Below, piece by piece: positions 1-8,200 of a stretch of 64,000 bases of DNA. Source of the stretch: Corynebacterium sp. 74A (GTDB lineage Bacteria > Actinomycetota > Actinomycetes > Mycobacteriales > Mycobacteriaceae); the NCBI RefSeq assembly GCF_008930665.1, contig NZ_PQMG01000002.1, positions 124,001 to 188,000 of the forward strand. The letters are read 5' to 3'. The position numbers were made by a program, and so were the translations under genes. The notes below the pieces were generated by a model. The model made no database searches and was not told the origin of the DNA. It saw nothing but the letters and a program-made list of their open reading frames with translations. Position 1 is the first letter of the stretch. Each line of letters opens with the position of its first letter.

Positions 1-2119
1 TCGGCTCTGCGCTGGAGCTCGGCTCGTCACTAGGTTCAGCGCTCGGCTCGGTGCTGGAGCTCGGCTCTTCGCTGGGGTCCTCGCTCGGCTCTTCGCTGGG
101 GTCAGTACTGGGATCCTCGCTCGGGCTCGGCTCCGAGGAGGTCTCGCTGGCATCCGTGTCTCCGGATTCCGATGCGTCGTTGTCCTTCTCAGGCTCGGCG
201 GCGTCGGATGTCTCGGTGCTCTCACCGCTCTCTTCGCCCTCAGCGTCCTCGCTCTCGGTGTCCTCATCCTCCTCGCCGAGGAGTTCTTCATCCTCGGCTT
301 CGCTATCCACAGCCAGTGCCTCGCTGGTGGCGAAGCGATTGACCTCGAGGAAGTCCTTATAGGTTGTGGTGTCGGTGACCACGCCGCCGGTGATGATGTC
401 CTCGGGGCTGCGGACTAGAAGCACGCGGGTCGTGCCGCTGGTGCCCTTGGTGTTCGGAATGGTCTGTTTATCGATGACTTCCAAGGTGCGCATATCCACC
501 ACATTCAGGGAGCCATCGCTTTCGGCGGTCACTACCGCGGTGCCATCGCCGAGGGGCACAACCCCTGAAATGCTGTGTAGTTCGCCGATGCGGGCGGCGT
601 CGCCAAGCGGAGTGAGCTCACCGTTGTTGTAGGTGAAGAACTGCACCTGGGATCCCGTGGTGTAGCCGCTGTTGTAGAAGGCCACCGTGCCCCCGGAAAC
701 AGCCATGCCCGAGGGGCGCATGTCGGCGGCCACCGAATCGCTGCCAGGCACCACTGTGGCTTGGAGGTTGTCGGCGGCGGGATCAATACGCAGCGGCGGC
801 ACTCGCCAAGTGTCCTCGTCCTGATCCACCCCAGAGGCGGGGAAGAACAGCAGCGAACCGTCATCAAGCACAGCCATATCGCGCATCGGAGCGAATGAGT
901 AGCTCTCGCCGTAGACGGAGCCCAACGCCTGATCGGAGGCAGCATCCAGCCCGTCAATGCTGGAGCGAACATTGGCGATCGCGCGGTCGCTGCGGGTGCC
1001 ATCGGAGCTGCGGGTGATCAGCGTGGCATTGCCGGCGCCCTCATTGCGCAGCGCGTAGAGCACCCAGCCATGCTCGGTGGGAGCGCTGGCGATGCCGGTG
1101 ATGGTACCGGCCTCGTCCTTCGCGATCACCTCGGTGATGTTCTCCAGACCCTTCGGCCCCACGGTAGCCTGTTTCACGGCGCCGTCATCGAGGAAGAACA
1201 GCGTGTTCTTGCCTGGCGAAACCACCCAGGCGCTGTCATCCGAGGAAATGGACAGGTGCTGAATCTGCTGCATTGTGCGCACATCCAGCACACTCAGCCC
1301 GCTCTTGGTGGCCAGCACGAGATAGTCTCCCACCATCACGGCGCGGGAGGATTCCGCCTCCAAATCGGTGCGAACCCCACCAACCAGCTTGCGTCCGCCT
1401 GCCGCACCGGCCGGCATGCCGCCGCTTCCCTCATACGCGAACGAGACCGGCGCCAGCGGGCTGCCGAGATTGTAGAAATTGGAGAACGCACGCACCCCAT
1501 CGGCGGTGAGCGTCGGCACCAGATTGCTCCACTGCGCCATTGACCCGTCCTGCGTGAACGTGGCTGAGGAGGGGTTGATCGTCGCGATGCGCGCTCGTTT
1601 CTTCTCAAACACGTCCCCGCTGCGGTACTGCTTGGCGTAGACGTCCATCTCGAGATAGGAGTCCCCGCCCACCACGATCGTCGGATCGCTGAACTCTAGG
1701 TCCAGATCGCAGCTGCCGCGTGCGGGCGTCGATCCGTTGCAATATTGCAGGAAGTGCACGGCGCCATTGAACTCGGCGCGGGTGGTTGCGGTGTCCTCGT
1801 CATAGCTGACCTTCTTCAGCGTGAATCGATAACCGCTTTCGACCAGGGCATCGCCCTCGATGGTCTTGCTCGCCCCGCCGCTCACACTCGTCGCGCCGCC
1901 CACATAATTGATGAAGCTCTCGCGCAGCGCCCACTCCATGTACTCCGCACTCTGCTGCTTATCGCTTGTCGACGCCACCTCGCCGCCACCGGCCTCCACC
2001 ACACCAGCGATAGCGCTGGGGTAGAGCAGCCCCGCCAGAGAGACGGTCGTGGCGGCCGTGCAGGCCACGATGGTGCGGTTAATAATATTTCCAGTCTGGG
2101 CTCGATTGGAAGATGTCAC
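1..2119 (-). CDS. HtaA-domain surface protein with propeller-like middle and acidic Ser/Pro tail (partial)
   Basis: About 706 residues are visible; the gene runs off the left edge without a stop. The start is GTG at 2119, preceded by GGAGTGAGG. Residues 1-40 form a signal peptide. Residues about 58-230 match an HtaA haem-binding domain (LRESF.NYV near Y72, FSNFY near 212-216). The conserved GH haem-ligand motif is replaced by QY at 125-126 beside a Cys pair (C127, C137). Residues about 240-560 contain repeated short beta-strand-like blocks (VLDVRTM, VVDMRTLEV) like a YVTN/WD propeller. The C-terminus is Glu/Asp/Ser rich and becomes EPS repeats. It is read divergently from the htaA cluster, so it is probably a surface haem or haemoprotein binder of the ChtA/HtaC kind. 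That exact assignment is inference. Confidence 0.8.
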   Translation of the reverse strand, partial: MTSSNRAQTGNIINRTIVACTAATTVSLAGLLYPSAIAGVVEAGGGEVASTSDKQQSAEYMEWALRESFINYVGGATSVSGGASKTIEGDALVESGYRFTLKKVSYDEDTATTRAEFNGAVHFLQYCNGSTPARGSCDLDLEFSDPTIVVGGDSYLEMDVYAKQYRSGDVFEKKRARIATINPSSATFTQDGSMAQWSNLVPTLTADGVRAFSNFYNLGSPLAPVSFAYEGSGGMPAGAAGGRKLVGGVRTDLEAESSRAVMVGDYLVLATKSGLSVLDVRTMQQIQHLSISSDDSAWVVSPGKNTLFFLDDGAVKQATVGPKGLENITEVIAKDEAGTITGIASAPTEHGWVLYALRNEGAGNATLITRSSDGTRSDRAIANVRSSIDGLDAASDQALGSVYGESYSFAPMRDMAVLDDGSLLFFPASGVDQDEDTWRVPPLRIDPAADNLQATVVPGSDSVAADMRPSGMAVSGGTVAFYNSGYTTGSQVQFFTYNNGELTPLGDAARIGELHSISGVVPLGDGTAVVTAESDGSLNVVDMRTLEVIDKQTIPNTKGTSGTTRVLLVRSPEDIITGGVVTDTTTYKDFLEVNRFATSEALAVDSEAEDEELLGEEDEDTESEDAEGEESGESTETSDAAEPEKDNDASESGDTDASETSSEPSPSEDPSTDPSEEPSEDPSEEPSSSTEPSAEPSDEPSSSAEP

Positions 2120-2149
2120 TGTGCCCTCACTCCATAATCCACGCAGCCC

Positions 2150-2168
2150 ACTAGTTAGGCTGCCCTTG
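2150..2168. promoter_or_regulatory. weak DtxR-like box upstream of the HtaA-domain gene
   Basis: The stretch matches the DtxR consensus TTAGGTTAGSCTAACCTAA at 11 of 19 positions, including the central GTTAGGCT. It lies about 30 bases upstream of the GTG start of the leftmost gene. It fits iron control of a haem-uptake gene, but the match is weak. Confidence 0.28.
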
Positions 2169-2284
2169 CTCCTAATGAGGTAACTACACGTAGGATGACA
2201 TGGACAATAGGGGGTGATCACGCCCATCTATATACGCAGAACAGGCACACCCCCACAGGGGGAATAGATTGATATTCGTTTATT

Positions 2285-2719
2285 TCATACATTGCCCAAA
2301 GCGAGCTGAGTAGCCGCAATTGAACATAGGCCAACAGCTATATAGCCCACCATTGTGAGCCACTCCTCCGGCGGGGTCCAAGCGGAGAAAATAATGATGA
2401 GCATAAACACCACTGCCCACATCGCCACGGTCACAACTATTGTCTTAGCTGGGCTTTTCACCCTTTCCTCCGCGACACTCATGGCCTGCAACCGCCGCCG
2501 CAGAGGGTGAAAGAATATAGCAATAACGCAGGCCAGCAATGCTGTGGCGAATCCAATAAACAGATAAGCGTTCCCCATCGTTATGGACACCGCCACTGCC
2601 GCCATCACGAAGGCGAACAGCCCCCTCTCTATGGGGGTAACAGCATAATATTTATGTTCATCTAAGACCCCTGCTGGGTCCCATTTTTCTGGCGCAAAAT
2701 AATCTTGGTCCGAACACAT
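2285..2719 (-). CDS. small multi-pass membrane protein, unknown function
   Basis: This is a 144-residue protein with four predicted hydrophobic segments (about residues 32-50, 53-70, 91-112 and 121-141). It has a hydrophilic N-terminus and a basic loop (HPLRRRLQ) between the second and third helices. I recognise no family. It lies between the two haem-uptake transcription units and is divergent from htaA. A DtxR-like box begins two bases before its start codon, so it may be iron regulated. A role in haem uptake is only suggested by position. Confidence 0.6.
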   Translation of the reverse strand: MCSDQDYFAPEKWDPAGVLDEHKYYAVTPIERGLFAFVMAAVAVSITMGNAYLFIGFATALLACVIAIFFHPLRRRLQAMSVAEERVKSPAKTIVVTVAMWAVVFMLIIIFSAWTPPEEWLTMVGYIAVGLCSIAATQLALGNV

Positions 2720-2720
2720 G

Positions 2721-2739
2721 TCTCGTTAGCCTACCCTAT
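2721..2739. promoter_or_regulatory. candidate DtxR box between the membrane protein gene and htaA
   Basis: On the minus strand the site reads ATAGGGTAGGCTAACGAGA and matches the DtxR consensus TTAGGTTAGSCTAACCTAA at 14 of 19 positions, including the whole core TAGGCTAAC. It sits 57 bases before the htaA start and directly before the divergent gene, so one iron-loaded repressor dimer pair could control both. Confidence 0.5.
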
Positions 2740-2796
2740 ACTTTTCTTCTCTCTTGGTTTAACCTTTGCGCAAACATGTAAAGGAGGGGTGAGTAT

Positions 2797-4866
2797 ATGT
2801 CACTCTCACTTCTGCCCCGCGTCCGTCGGCAGCGCACCCGCCGCCGACTGGCAGCGGGGTTATCAGCGGCTGCCTTGACGGCCGCATGTGTCATGCCGCT
2901 AGCTCCCACGGCCGCGGCGGAAGACACCACCACCACAACGACAAGCAGTGCCACATCCTCTACGACTAAGGAGCAGCCAGACCCAAGCACCAGCCAGTCC
3001 AAGGCATCGTCATCCGCAGACCTGTGGGGTTCCTCCGGCAGCTGGCCGCAGCCAGAACCATCCCCCGCCGAGCCGACGGAGACCACCAAGCCCTCCCCTA
3101 GCCCCAAGCCCAGCCCCGAGCCCGAGCCCGAGCCATCTTCACCCTCGCGATGCTCCGCATCTGAAGGCGTGAACATTTCTGGCGATGTGTCCTGGGGTGT
3201 GCGCGAGTCCTTCCGGAAATACATCAAGGGGCCGATCGCCAAGGGCAGCTGGAAGGTCAGCTCCCCAGCGAAGGAGAACAACGGCAGCTTCATCTTCCCC
3301 ATCGACAAGGGGTTTGTGACCACCGATAAGGTTCAGGGACTGATCCGTAGCGAAGGCAAGGTGGAGTTCAACGGCCACGGTGGGCTGCTCAAGACCATCT
3401 TCGAAGATCCCGTCGTGGAAATGACCTCCCCACGCACGGCGAAGCTCTTTACCTCGATGTACACCCAAGACCCCGAAGGAAACCCAGTGAAGGGGCTGGA
3501 CAAAGAGGTACACTTCGCCGATCTCGAGTTCCGGACGGCTCCCATTACCTCGGGTAAGCACGTGGCTGAAGCGCGTATCACCCAGCGTGGTTCTGATGCG
3601 CTTTCCAACTTCTACCCCGCCGGCGATGCTCTGGATCCGGTGAGCCTCACCATCAAGGTGAAAGAAGCCTGCGGCAAAGCCCCCAAGCCCACGCCTGGGG
3701 ATTCTGGTGGAGACTCCACGAACTCTGGGAAGAAGCCGCAGCCTGGCCGCGAGACCGATAACGGGAACTCGGACAACTCCCGCCCAAGTGGCGGGGACTC
3801 CGAATCACCCGCCGGTGGCAACGCTGGCGGCAACCCCTTCGGTGACGCCCCTTGGGGTGCGGACACTCCCGGTAATACCGATTCCGACGGCGGTATCGTT
3901 TCCCCGAACGCGCCTGGTGTCTCCGGCAATGCGGGTGGCACGAAGCCCGTGGCGGCCGCACCCGGACAGTCTGCGTCGGCGCGCACCTGTAATGGCGTGT
4001 CCTCGGGACAAGTGGCGTGGGGAGTCAAGCAATCCTTCCGCAGCTATATTCGCGGCTCGATTGCGAAGGGTGGCTGGCGCACCAGCGGCGTTCGCGATAA
4101 TGGCGGCATCTTCGTGTTCTCCGGTCGATCCGGCAGCTTCGATCCCGATGCACGCGCCGGCACGATCGCTACCTCCGGCACCGTGGCCTTCAATGGCCAC
4201 AAGGGGAAACTGGACATGAAGATCCGTAACCCACGCGTGGTGATCAAGGGCAACTCGGGCCAGCTCGTAGCCAATGTCACCTCCTCCGACACCTCGGGCA
4301 ACCCCTCCAACTTCGGTGATGTGGCTATCGGCACCCTGCAGGTGAACAGCCTCAACGCCACTAGCTCCGCTGTGTCTGGTTCCGCGAACGTGGTACTCAC
4401 CCAGGCCGGGTCCCGCGCTTTCGCCGAGTTCTATCCGCCCGGAACGGCCATGGATCCAGTGAACTTCCGTGCCAAGCTCAGCGGGAAATCCGCCTGCGCC
4501 GATGGTTCGGCCGCCACCTCCAGCTCCGCCGGCGGCACTGGCGGAATGGCCTCGATTGGTGCCGCCGCTGCCGACGCCCTCGCCAATGGCGATTCGGTCG
4601 ACGCTGTGGACCTCAACGGTGACGGCGTGATCGATGAAGAAGAACTGGCCGAAGCCGAGGGCGAAGGCGAGGAAGAGTCCATGTTCGAAGAGGGCAAGGA
4701 CGTCGAGTTCAAGAACAAAAAGAAGAACAAGAAGGCGGAAGATACCACTCTGGCCTCTGTCAGCGAGGGCATGAGCCCATGGCAGCTCGTAGCCGGTGGC
4801 CTCGTGTTCATCTTTGCGGCGGCCGGAACCAGCTACCTCGCGGTGCGACAAAAGAAAGGAGCCTAA
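2797..4866 (+). CDS. htaA: HtaA, membrane-anchored haem-binding surface protein
   Basis: The protein has 689 residues; ATG follows AAGGAGG with 9-base spacing. Domain order: signal peptide (cut near AAAED, about 41), Ser/Thr/Pro-rich linker, first HtaA domain (about 130-285), Gly/Pro/Asp linker, second HtaA domain (about 405-562), acidic segment, and C-terminal membrane helix (about 660-682) followed by RQKKGA. Both domains keep the Tyr and His known as haem ligands in the C. diphtheriae HtaA family (Y142/H194 and Y417/H468). A canonical EF-hand loop, DLNGDGVIDEEE, lies at 605-616. The family takes haem from haemoglobin and passes it to HmuT, and hmuT follows with no gap. It is probably DtxR regulated. 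Confidence 0.92.
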   Translation: MSLSLLPRVRRQRTRRRLAAGLSAAALTAACVMPLAPTAAAEDTTTTTTSSATSSTTKEQPDPSTSQSKASSSADLWGSSGSWPQPEPSPAEPTETTKPSPSPKPSPEPEPEPSSPSRCSASEGVNISGDVSWGVRESFRKYIKGPIAKGSWKVSSPAKENNGSFIFPIDKGFVTTDKVQGLIRSEGKVEFNGHGGLLKTIFEDPVVEMTSPRTAKLFTSMYTQDPEGNPVKGLDKEVHFADLEFRTAPITSGKHVAEARITQRGSDALSNFYPAGDALDPVSLTIKVKEACGKAPKPTPGDSGGDSTNSGKKPQPGRETDNGNSDNSRPSGGDSESPAGGNAGGNPFGDAPWGADTPGNTDSDGGIVSPNAPGVSGNAGGTKPVAAAPGQSASARTCNGVSSGQVAWGVKQSFRSYIRGSIAKGGWRTSGVRDNGGIFVFSGRSGSFDPDARAGTIATSGTVAFNGHKGKLDMKIRNPRVVIKGNSGQLVANVTSSDTSGNPSNFGDVAIGTLQVNSLNATSSAVSGSANVVLTQAGSRAFAEFYPPGTAMDPVNFRAKLSGKSACADGSAATSSSAGGTGGMASIGAAAADALANGDSVDAVDLNGDGVIDEEELAEAEGEGEEESMFEEGKDVEFKNKKKNKKAEDTTLASVSEGMSPWQLVAGGLVFIFAAAGTSYLAVRQKKGA

Positions 4867-5955
4867 GTGAAAATCCGCCTCGCGGCACTGAGCCTCATCG
4901 GCTCCGTTGTGCTCGCCGGATGTGGACTCAACGTATCCACGCCCGGTGAGAACAACAACAACGCTCGCGCCGAACAAACCAGTTTCGAGCAGGCGTTGCA
5001 GAACCTGAACAGCAGCTCTGCAGAGATCGGAGATAGCGGAGCTGTAGAGACTCAGCTCGTCGGGGATGTCACTCCCGTAGCCGAGGACGTCAGCCCTGAG
5101 CTTCCCGTGGAGCTCAGCGACTCCGATGGCTACGACGTCACCGTCACCGATGTCTCGCGGATCATGCCTCTGGACCTCTACGGCACTACCTCTCGCACCA
5201 TTGCGGGCCTGGGGCTCAGAGACAACATCGTGGGCCGCACCGTCAGCTCCGAAGAGCCCAGCTTGCAGGAGCTGCCGGTGGTGACCCAAGGCGGCCACAA
5301 CATCAATGTGGAGGCCGTGCTGGCTCTCGACCCGACTCTGATCATCGTGGATCACTCCATCGGCCCAGACTCAGCTATTGACCAGCTCCGCGATGCCGGC
5401 GTGACCACCGTGGTGATCAATCCGAGCCGGAAGATGGCATCGATTGGCGACGACATCCGCACCATCGCCGGGGTCGTAGGCCTCGACGACGAGGGGGAAG
5501 AACTCGCGGAACGCGCGGAGAAGGAACGCGATGAAGCAATCGACGCCGTCAGCGAGATCGTCCCCGATCAGGCTCCCCGCGCTGCCTTCGTGTACGCGCG
5601 AGGTTCCTCTGGGGTGTTCTTCATTCTTGGACCGGAAAGCGGCACCGCAGAACTCTTCGAGTCTGTGGGCGCGGTGGATACGGCCAAGGAAGCCGATATC
5701 GCCGACATGGCCCCGGCCAATGCCGAAGCCTTCGCCAAGCTCAATCCCGATGTCATCGTGATGATGTCCAAAGGGCTCGAGTCCACCGGCGGTATCGATG
5801 GCATGCTCTCCCGCCCCGGCGTGGCCGAGACTGAGGCAGCCAAGAATAAACGCTTCATCACCATCGCGGACAGCCAAGCCTTGAGCTTCGGCCCTCAGAC
5901 GGGCGAGATGATTCTCGCCTTCGCCACTGCCCTGTACAACCCCAACTCCCAGTAA
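4867..5955 (+). CDS. hmuT: HmuT, haem-binding lipoprotein of an ABC transporter
   Basis: The protein has 362 residues. The GTG start directly abuts the htaA stop, with an AAAGGAG ribosome site inside the end of htaA, so the two genes are translationally coupled. The N-terminus is a lipoprotein signal with lipobox LAGC (Cys19). The rest is a two-lobed periplasmic-binding-protein fold of the iron/B12/haem class: GLGLRDNIVGRT, then ALDPTLIIVDHS, a linking helix, and LNPDVIVMMSKG. The His in GGHNIN and the Tyr in VYARGSSG are candidate haem ligands by family analogy. HmuT normally delivers haem to HmuUV, but no permease or ATPase gene follows; an HtaB-type gene comes next. Confidence 0.9.
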   Translation: MKIRLAALSLIGSVVLAGCGLNVSTPGENNNNARAEQTSFEQALQNLNSSSAEIGDSGAVETQLVGDVTPVAEDVSPELPVELSDSDGYDVTVTDVSRIMPLDLYGTTSRTIAGLGLRDNIVGRTVSSEEPSLQELPVVTQGGHNINVEAVLALDPTLIIVDHSIGPDSAIDQLRDAGVTTVVINPSRKMASIGDDIRTIAGVVGLDDEGEELAERAEKERDEAIDAVSEIVPDQAPRAAFVYARGSSGVFFILGPESGTAELFESVGAVDTAKEADIADMAPANAEAFAKLNPDVIVMMSKGLESTGGIDGMLSRPGVAETEAAKNKRFITIADSQALSFGPQTGEMILAFATALYNPNSQ

Positions 5956-5988
5956 CACCAACCCTTATATCGAAAGGTATCTGACATC

Positions 5989-7773
5989 ATGTCTCTGAAT
6001 CGCTCTTCCCGCGCCCGTATTCGCCGCATGGCGCTTGCTGGTGCAGTCTCTGCGTCACTCGCAGTCTCCCTCACCCCCGCCACCGCCTTCGCAGAGGTAG
6101 TGCAGGACAAGAGCTGTGTTGCCGACAATAAGATCGTTGCCGCACACAGCGGTACCTTCGAATGGAGTCTGCGTGACTCCTTTGTTAATTACGTCACAGG
6201 CTTTGTCGCCCGCGGCAGCGTGGAGTCCACTGGCTCCGTGACCGATGCGGGTAGCGGAAAGAATTGGACGTTCACCGCTGGGCAGGCATACTCCGCGGAC
6301 CCCAACTCCGTGACCCTGTTTGTTCCCGGTACCCTCCACTTCACCGGGCACGGAGAAGGCGAGAATGCGAAATTGGACAATACTTTCTCCAATTTCCGCC
6401 TCGAGATCACTGGCACGCAAGCCGTGATGTACTTGGATGCAAAGTTCCGCAAGTTTGAGGGCATGACGACCGTTGGCGAATGGGAGACCATGAACAATGT
6501 TCGTTTCGCAGAGTGGACCCTCTCCGAACCGTTCACTGGCCAGTGGGGCGAGACCGTCACCTTCACCAGCGACGGTGTCGGTTACCTGACCGAAGAAGGA
6601 AAGGTCGCATTTGGCGGCTTCTACAACGCCGAGAAGGAGCCCGTATCACCGCTGAAGGTGGGCTCTGTGACCTTCGGCGAGGACTGCGATAAGCCTGATT
6701 CCGAGCCGGTCCCAGGTGACGGCGATGCCGACGGTGACGATACCGACAACGGAAACACTGACGGCGGCGACGCTGACAACAGCAATGCCGACGGCGGCGA
6801 CGCTGACGGCGGCGACTCCGAAACCCCCGGGGACGCTGACAACGACGACACCGAAACCCCCGGGGACACTGACAACGACGACACCGAAACCCCCGGGGAC
6901 ACTGACAACGACGACACCGAAACCCCCGGCGATACTGACGGCGGCGACGCTGGCGAGGGCGACACCGACAACAGCGATGCCGACAACAGCGACGCTGACG
7001 GCAGCGACTCCGAAACCCCCGGGGACGCTGACAACGACGACACCGAAACCCCCGGCGATACTGACGGCGGCGACGCTGGCGAGGGCGACACCGACAACAG
7101 CGATGCCGACGGCGGCGACGCTGGCGAGGGCGACACCGACAACGGCGATGCCGACGGCGGCGACGCTGGCGAGGGCGACACCGACAACGGCGACGCTGAC
7201 AACAGCGATGCCGACAACAGCGACGCTGACGGCGGCGACGCTGACGGCGGCGACTCCGAAACCCCCGGGGACGCTGACAACGACGACACCGAAACCCCCG
7301 GCGATACTGACGGCGGCGACGCTGGCGAGAGCGACACCGACAACAGCGATGCCGACGGCGGCGACGCTGACAACGGCGACTCCGACAACGGCGACGCTGA
7401 CAACAGCGATGCCGACAACAGCGACGCTGACGGCGGCGACTCCGAAACCCCCGGCGACCACCACACCTCGGGTCACGACAATGACTCGAATGGTACGAAG
7501 CCTGAGGACGGCCACAAGCCCAACACCGACAATGACGGTGGTATGAAGCCGTCCACTGACGGCCACGGCTCCACTGACGATCACAACCACGAGGCTCCAG
7601 CTGGGAACGACAACAATGGTTCCCACGGCGGAACTCATGTTGATCACTCGCACGGCTCCTCCGGTCTTGCAAACACCGGCGCCTCGGTGATGAGCACCAC
7701 CGGCATGGCTCTCGGTTTGATCCTCACCGGTGCAGCTGCCGTCTTCCTCGCTCACCGCCGGAAGAACGCCTAG
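5989..7773 (+). CDS. htaB: HtaB-type wall protein: HtaA domain, long acidic repeat, LANTG anchor
   Basis: The protein has 594 residues; the start follows GAAAGG. A signal peptide (about 1-35) is followed by one HtaA domain (about 55-232) with the conserved Tyr68 and His121. Residues about 243-490 form a repeat of Asp, Gly, Asn, Ser and Thr in units such as DNDDTETPGDT and DGGDAGEGDT. A His-rich segment follows, then LANTG (560-564), a hydrophobic helix and the RRKNA tail. LAxTG is the motif class E sortases use in high-GC Gram-positives, so covalent wall attachment is likely. C. diphtheriae HtaB lacks such a repeat as far as I know, so the name is by position and domain. A strong terminator follows. 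Confidence 0.85.
   Translation: MSLNRSSRARIRRMALAGAVSASLAVSLTPATAFAEVVQDKSCVADNKIVAAHSGTFEWSLRDSFVNYVTGFVARGSVESTGSVTDAGSGKNWTFTAGQAYSADPNSVTLFVPGTLHFTGHGEGENAKLDNTFSNFRLEITGTQAVMYLDAKFRKFEGMTTVGEWETMNNVRFAEWTLSEPFTGQWGETVTFTSDGVGYLTEEGKVAFGGFYNAEKEPVSPLKVGSVTFGEDCDKPDSEPVPGDGDADGDDTDNGNTDGGDADNSNADGGDADGGDSETPGDADNDDTETPGDTDNDDTETPGDTDNDDTETPGDTDGGDAGEGDTDNSDADNSDADGSDSETPGDADNDDTETPGDTDGGDAGEGDTDNSDADGGDAGEGDTDNGDADGGDAGEGDTDNGDADNSDADNSDADGGDADGGDSETPGDADNDDTETPGDTDGGDAGESDTDNSDADGGDADNGDSDNGDADNSDADNSDADGGDSETPGDHHTSGHDNDSNGTKPEDGHKPNTDNDGGMKPSTDGHGSTDDHNHEAPAGNDNNGSHGGTHVDHSHGSSGLANTGASVMSTTGMALGLILTGAAAVFLAHRRKNA
6715..7458 (+). repeat. tandem acidic-repeat DNA tract inside the HtaB-type gene
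   Basis: A direct-repeat region of about 740 bp. A 33-base unit encoding DNDDTETPGDT occurs three times in a row from about 6838 to 6936. A larger block (SETPGDADNDD, then TETPGDTDGGDAGE) recurs near 7009 and 7252. Near-identical 30-60 base copies favour slippage or recombination, so length variation between strains is expected. Confidence 0.85.
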
Positions 7774-7830
7774 CGTCCTCACGCTAGTGCGCGGACAGTA
7801 AAGGGATTCGCCTCCCACTGCCACTAGACC

Positions 7831-7883
7831 ACTGCTCTCCTCCCCTACTTATCTCGTCACAGGGGGAAGGAGAGCAGTTTTCT
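7831..7883 (+). terminator. rho-independent terminator after the HtaB-type gene
   Basis: A perfect 10-base stem ACTGCTCTCC / GGAGAGCAGT (7831-7840 and 7869-7878) is followed by TTTCTT. It ends the htaA-hmuT-htaB transcript. Confidence 0.75.
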
Positions 7884-7945
7884 TATACGCCCACCCACTC
7901 CCCTGCCCGCTCACCTCTGGGCAACGAGTGAGGTGGGCAGAGGGT

Positions 7946-7958
7946 GGCGTCGATAAGC
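7946..7958 (+). repeat. interspersed 13-mer GGCGTCGATAAGC, intergenic copy
   Basis: An exact copy of the recurring motif, directly before a terminator hairpin. Other exact 13-mers: 19154-19166, 31750-31762 (hypF), 32525-32537 (hypE), 43724-43736, 52966-52978 (tsaB) and 59376-59388. The 11-base core is also at 39547-39558, 47999-48009 (groEL) and 58688-58698 (CPBP gene). Confidence 0.7.
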
Positions 7959-7960
7959 CT

Positions 7961-8002
7961 AAAAACTCCCCACCGAACGGGCTATGCCATTCGGTGGGGA
8001 GT
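7961..8002 (-). terminator. terminator after the clpC-DUF4236 transcript
   Basis: A perfect 13-base stem ACTCCCCACCGAA / TTCGGTGGGGAGT (7965-7977 and 7990-8002) is followed on the minus strand by TTTTT. It terminates leftward transcription from clpC and the DUF4236 gene. Confidence 0.8.
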
Positions 8003-8020
8003 GCGCGCTGTGCGGCGGGA

Positions 8021-8191
8021 CTACTTCCAGCGGCCGCGGTAGGTGAGGCCACCCGGCAGATTCACCCACACACCACCGCGAGAGTTGAAGGTCACCGGCC
8101 CAACCTTGGTGGAGGTGGAGGCGCCAGAACCCGAGAAATTAATCCACGAGTTCTTGCCCACCTTCTTGCGCTTACGGAACGTGATTCCCAT
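8021..8191 (-). CDS. DUF4236-like mini-protein (56 aa)
   Basis: This short gene encodes 56 residues starting MGITFRKRKKVG. It has the pattern of the DUF4236 family: a basic FRKRK start, a short strand NFSGSGAS, then VGPVTFNSRGG and a Gly-rich LPGGLTYRGRWK end. The ATG follows GGAGAT with a 4-base spacer, and this ribosome site is next to the clpC stop codon at 8201-8203. The gene is therefore likely co-transcribed with clpC and ended by the hairpin just downstream. The function of DUF4236 is unknown; the compact beta-strand pattern is all that can be said. Confidence 0.72.
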   Translation of the reverse strand: MGITFRKRKKVGKNSWINFSGSGASTSTKVGPVTFNSRGGVWVNLPGGLTYRGRWK

Positions 8192-8200
8192 GGTTATCTC

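Noticed and set aside
3805..5355. A 516-residue frame antisense to htaA/hmuT
   Set aside because: It crosses two well-supported genes and has no family features.
6563..7824. Long frames on the minus strand through the acidic repeat
   Set aside because: All six frames stay open because of the GC-rich repeat; the plus frame has signal peptide, HtaA domain and sorting signal.
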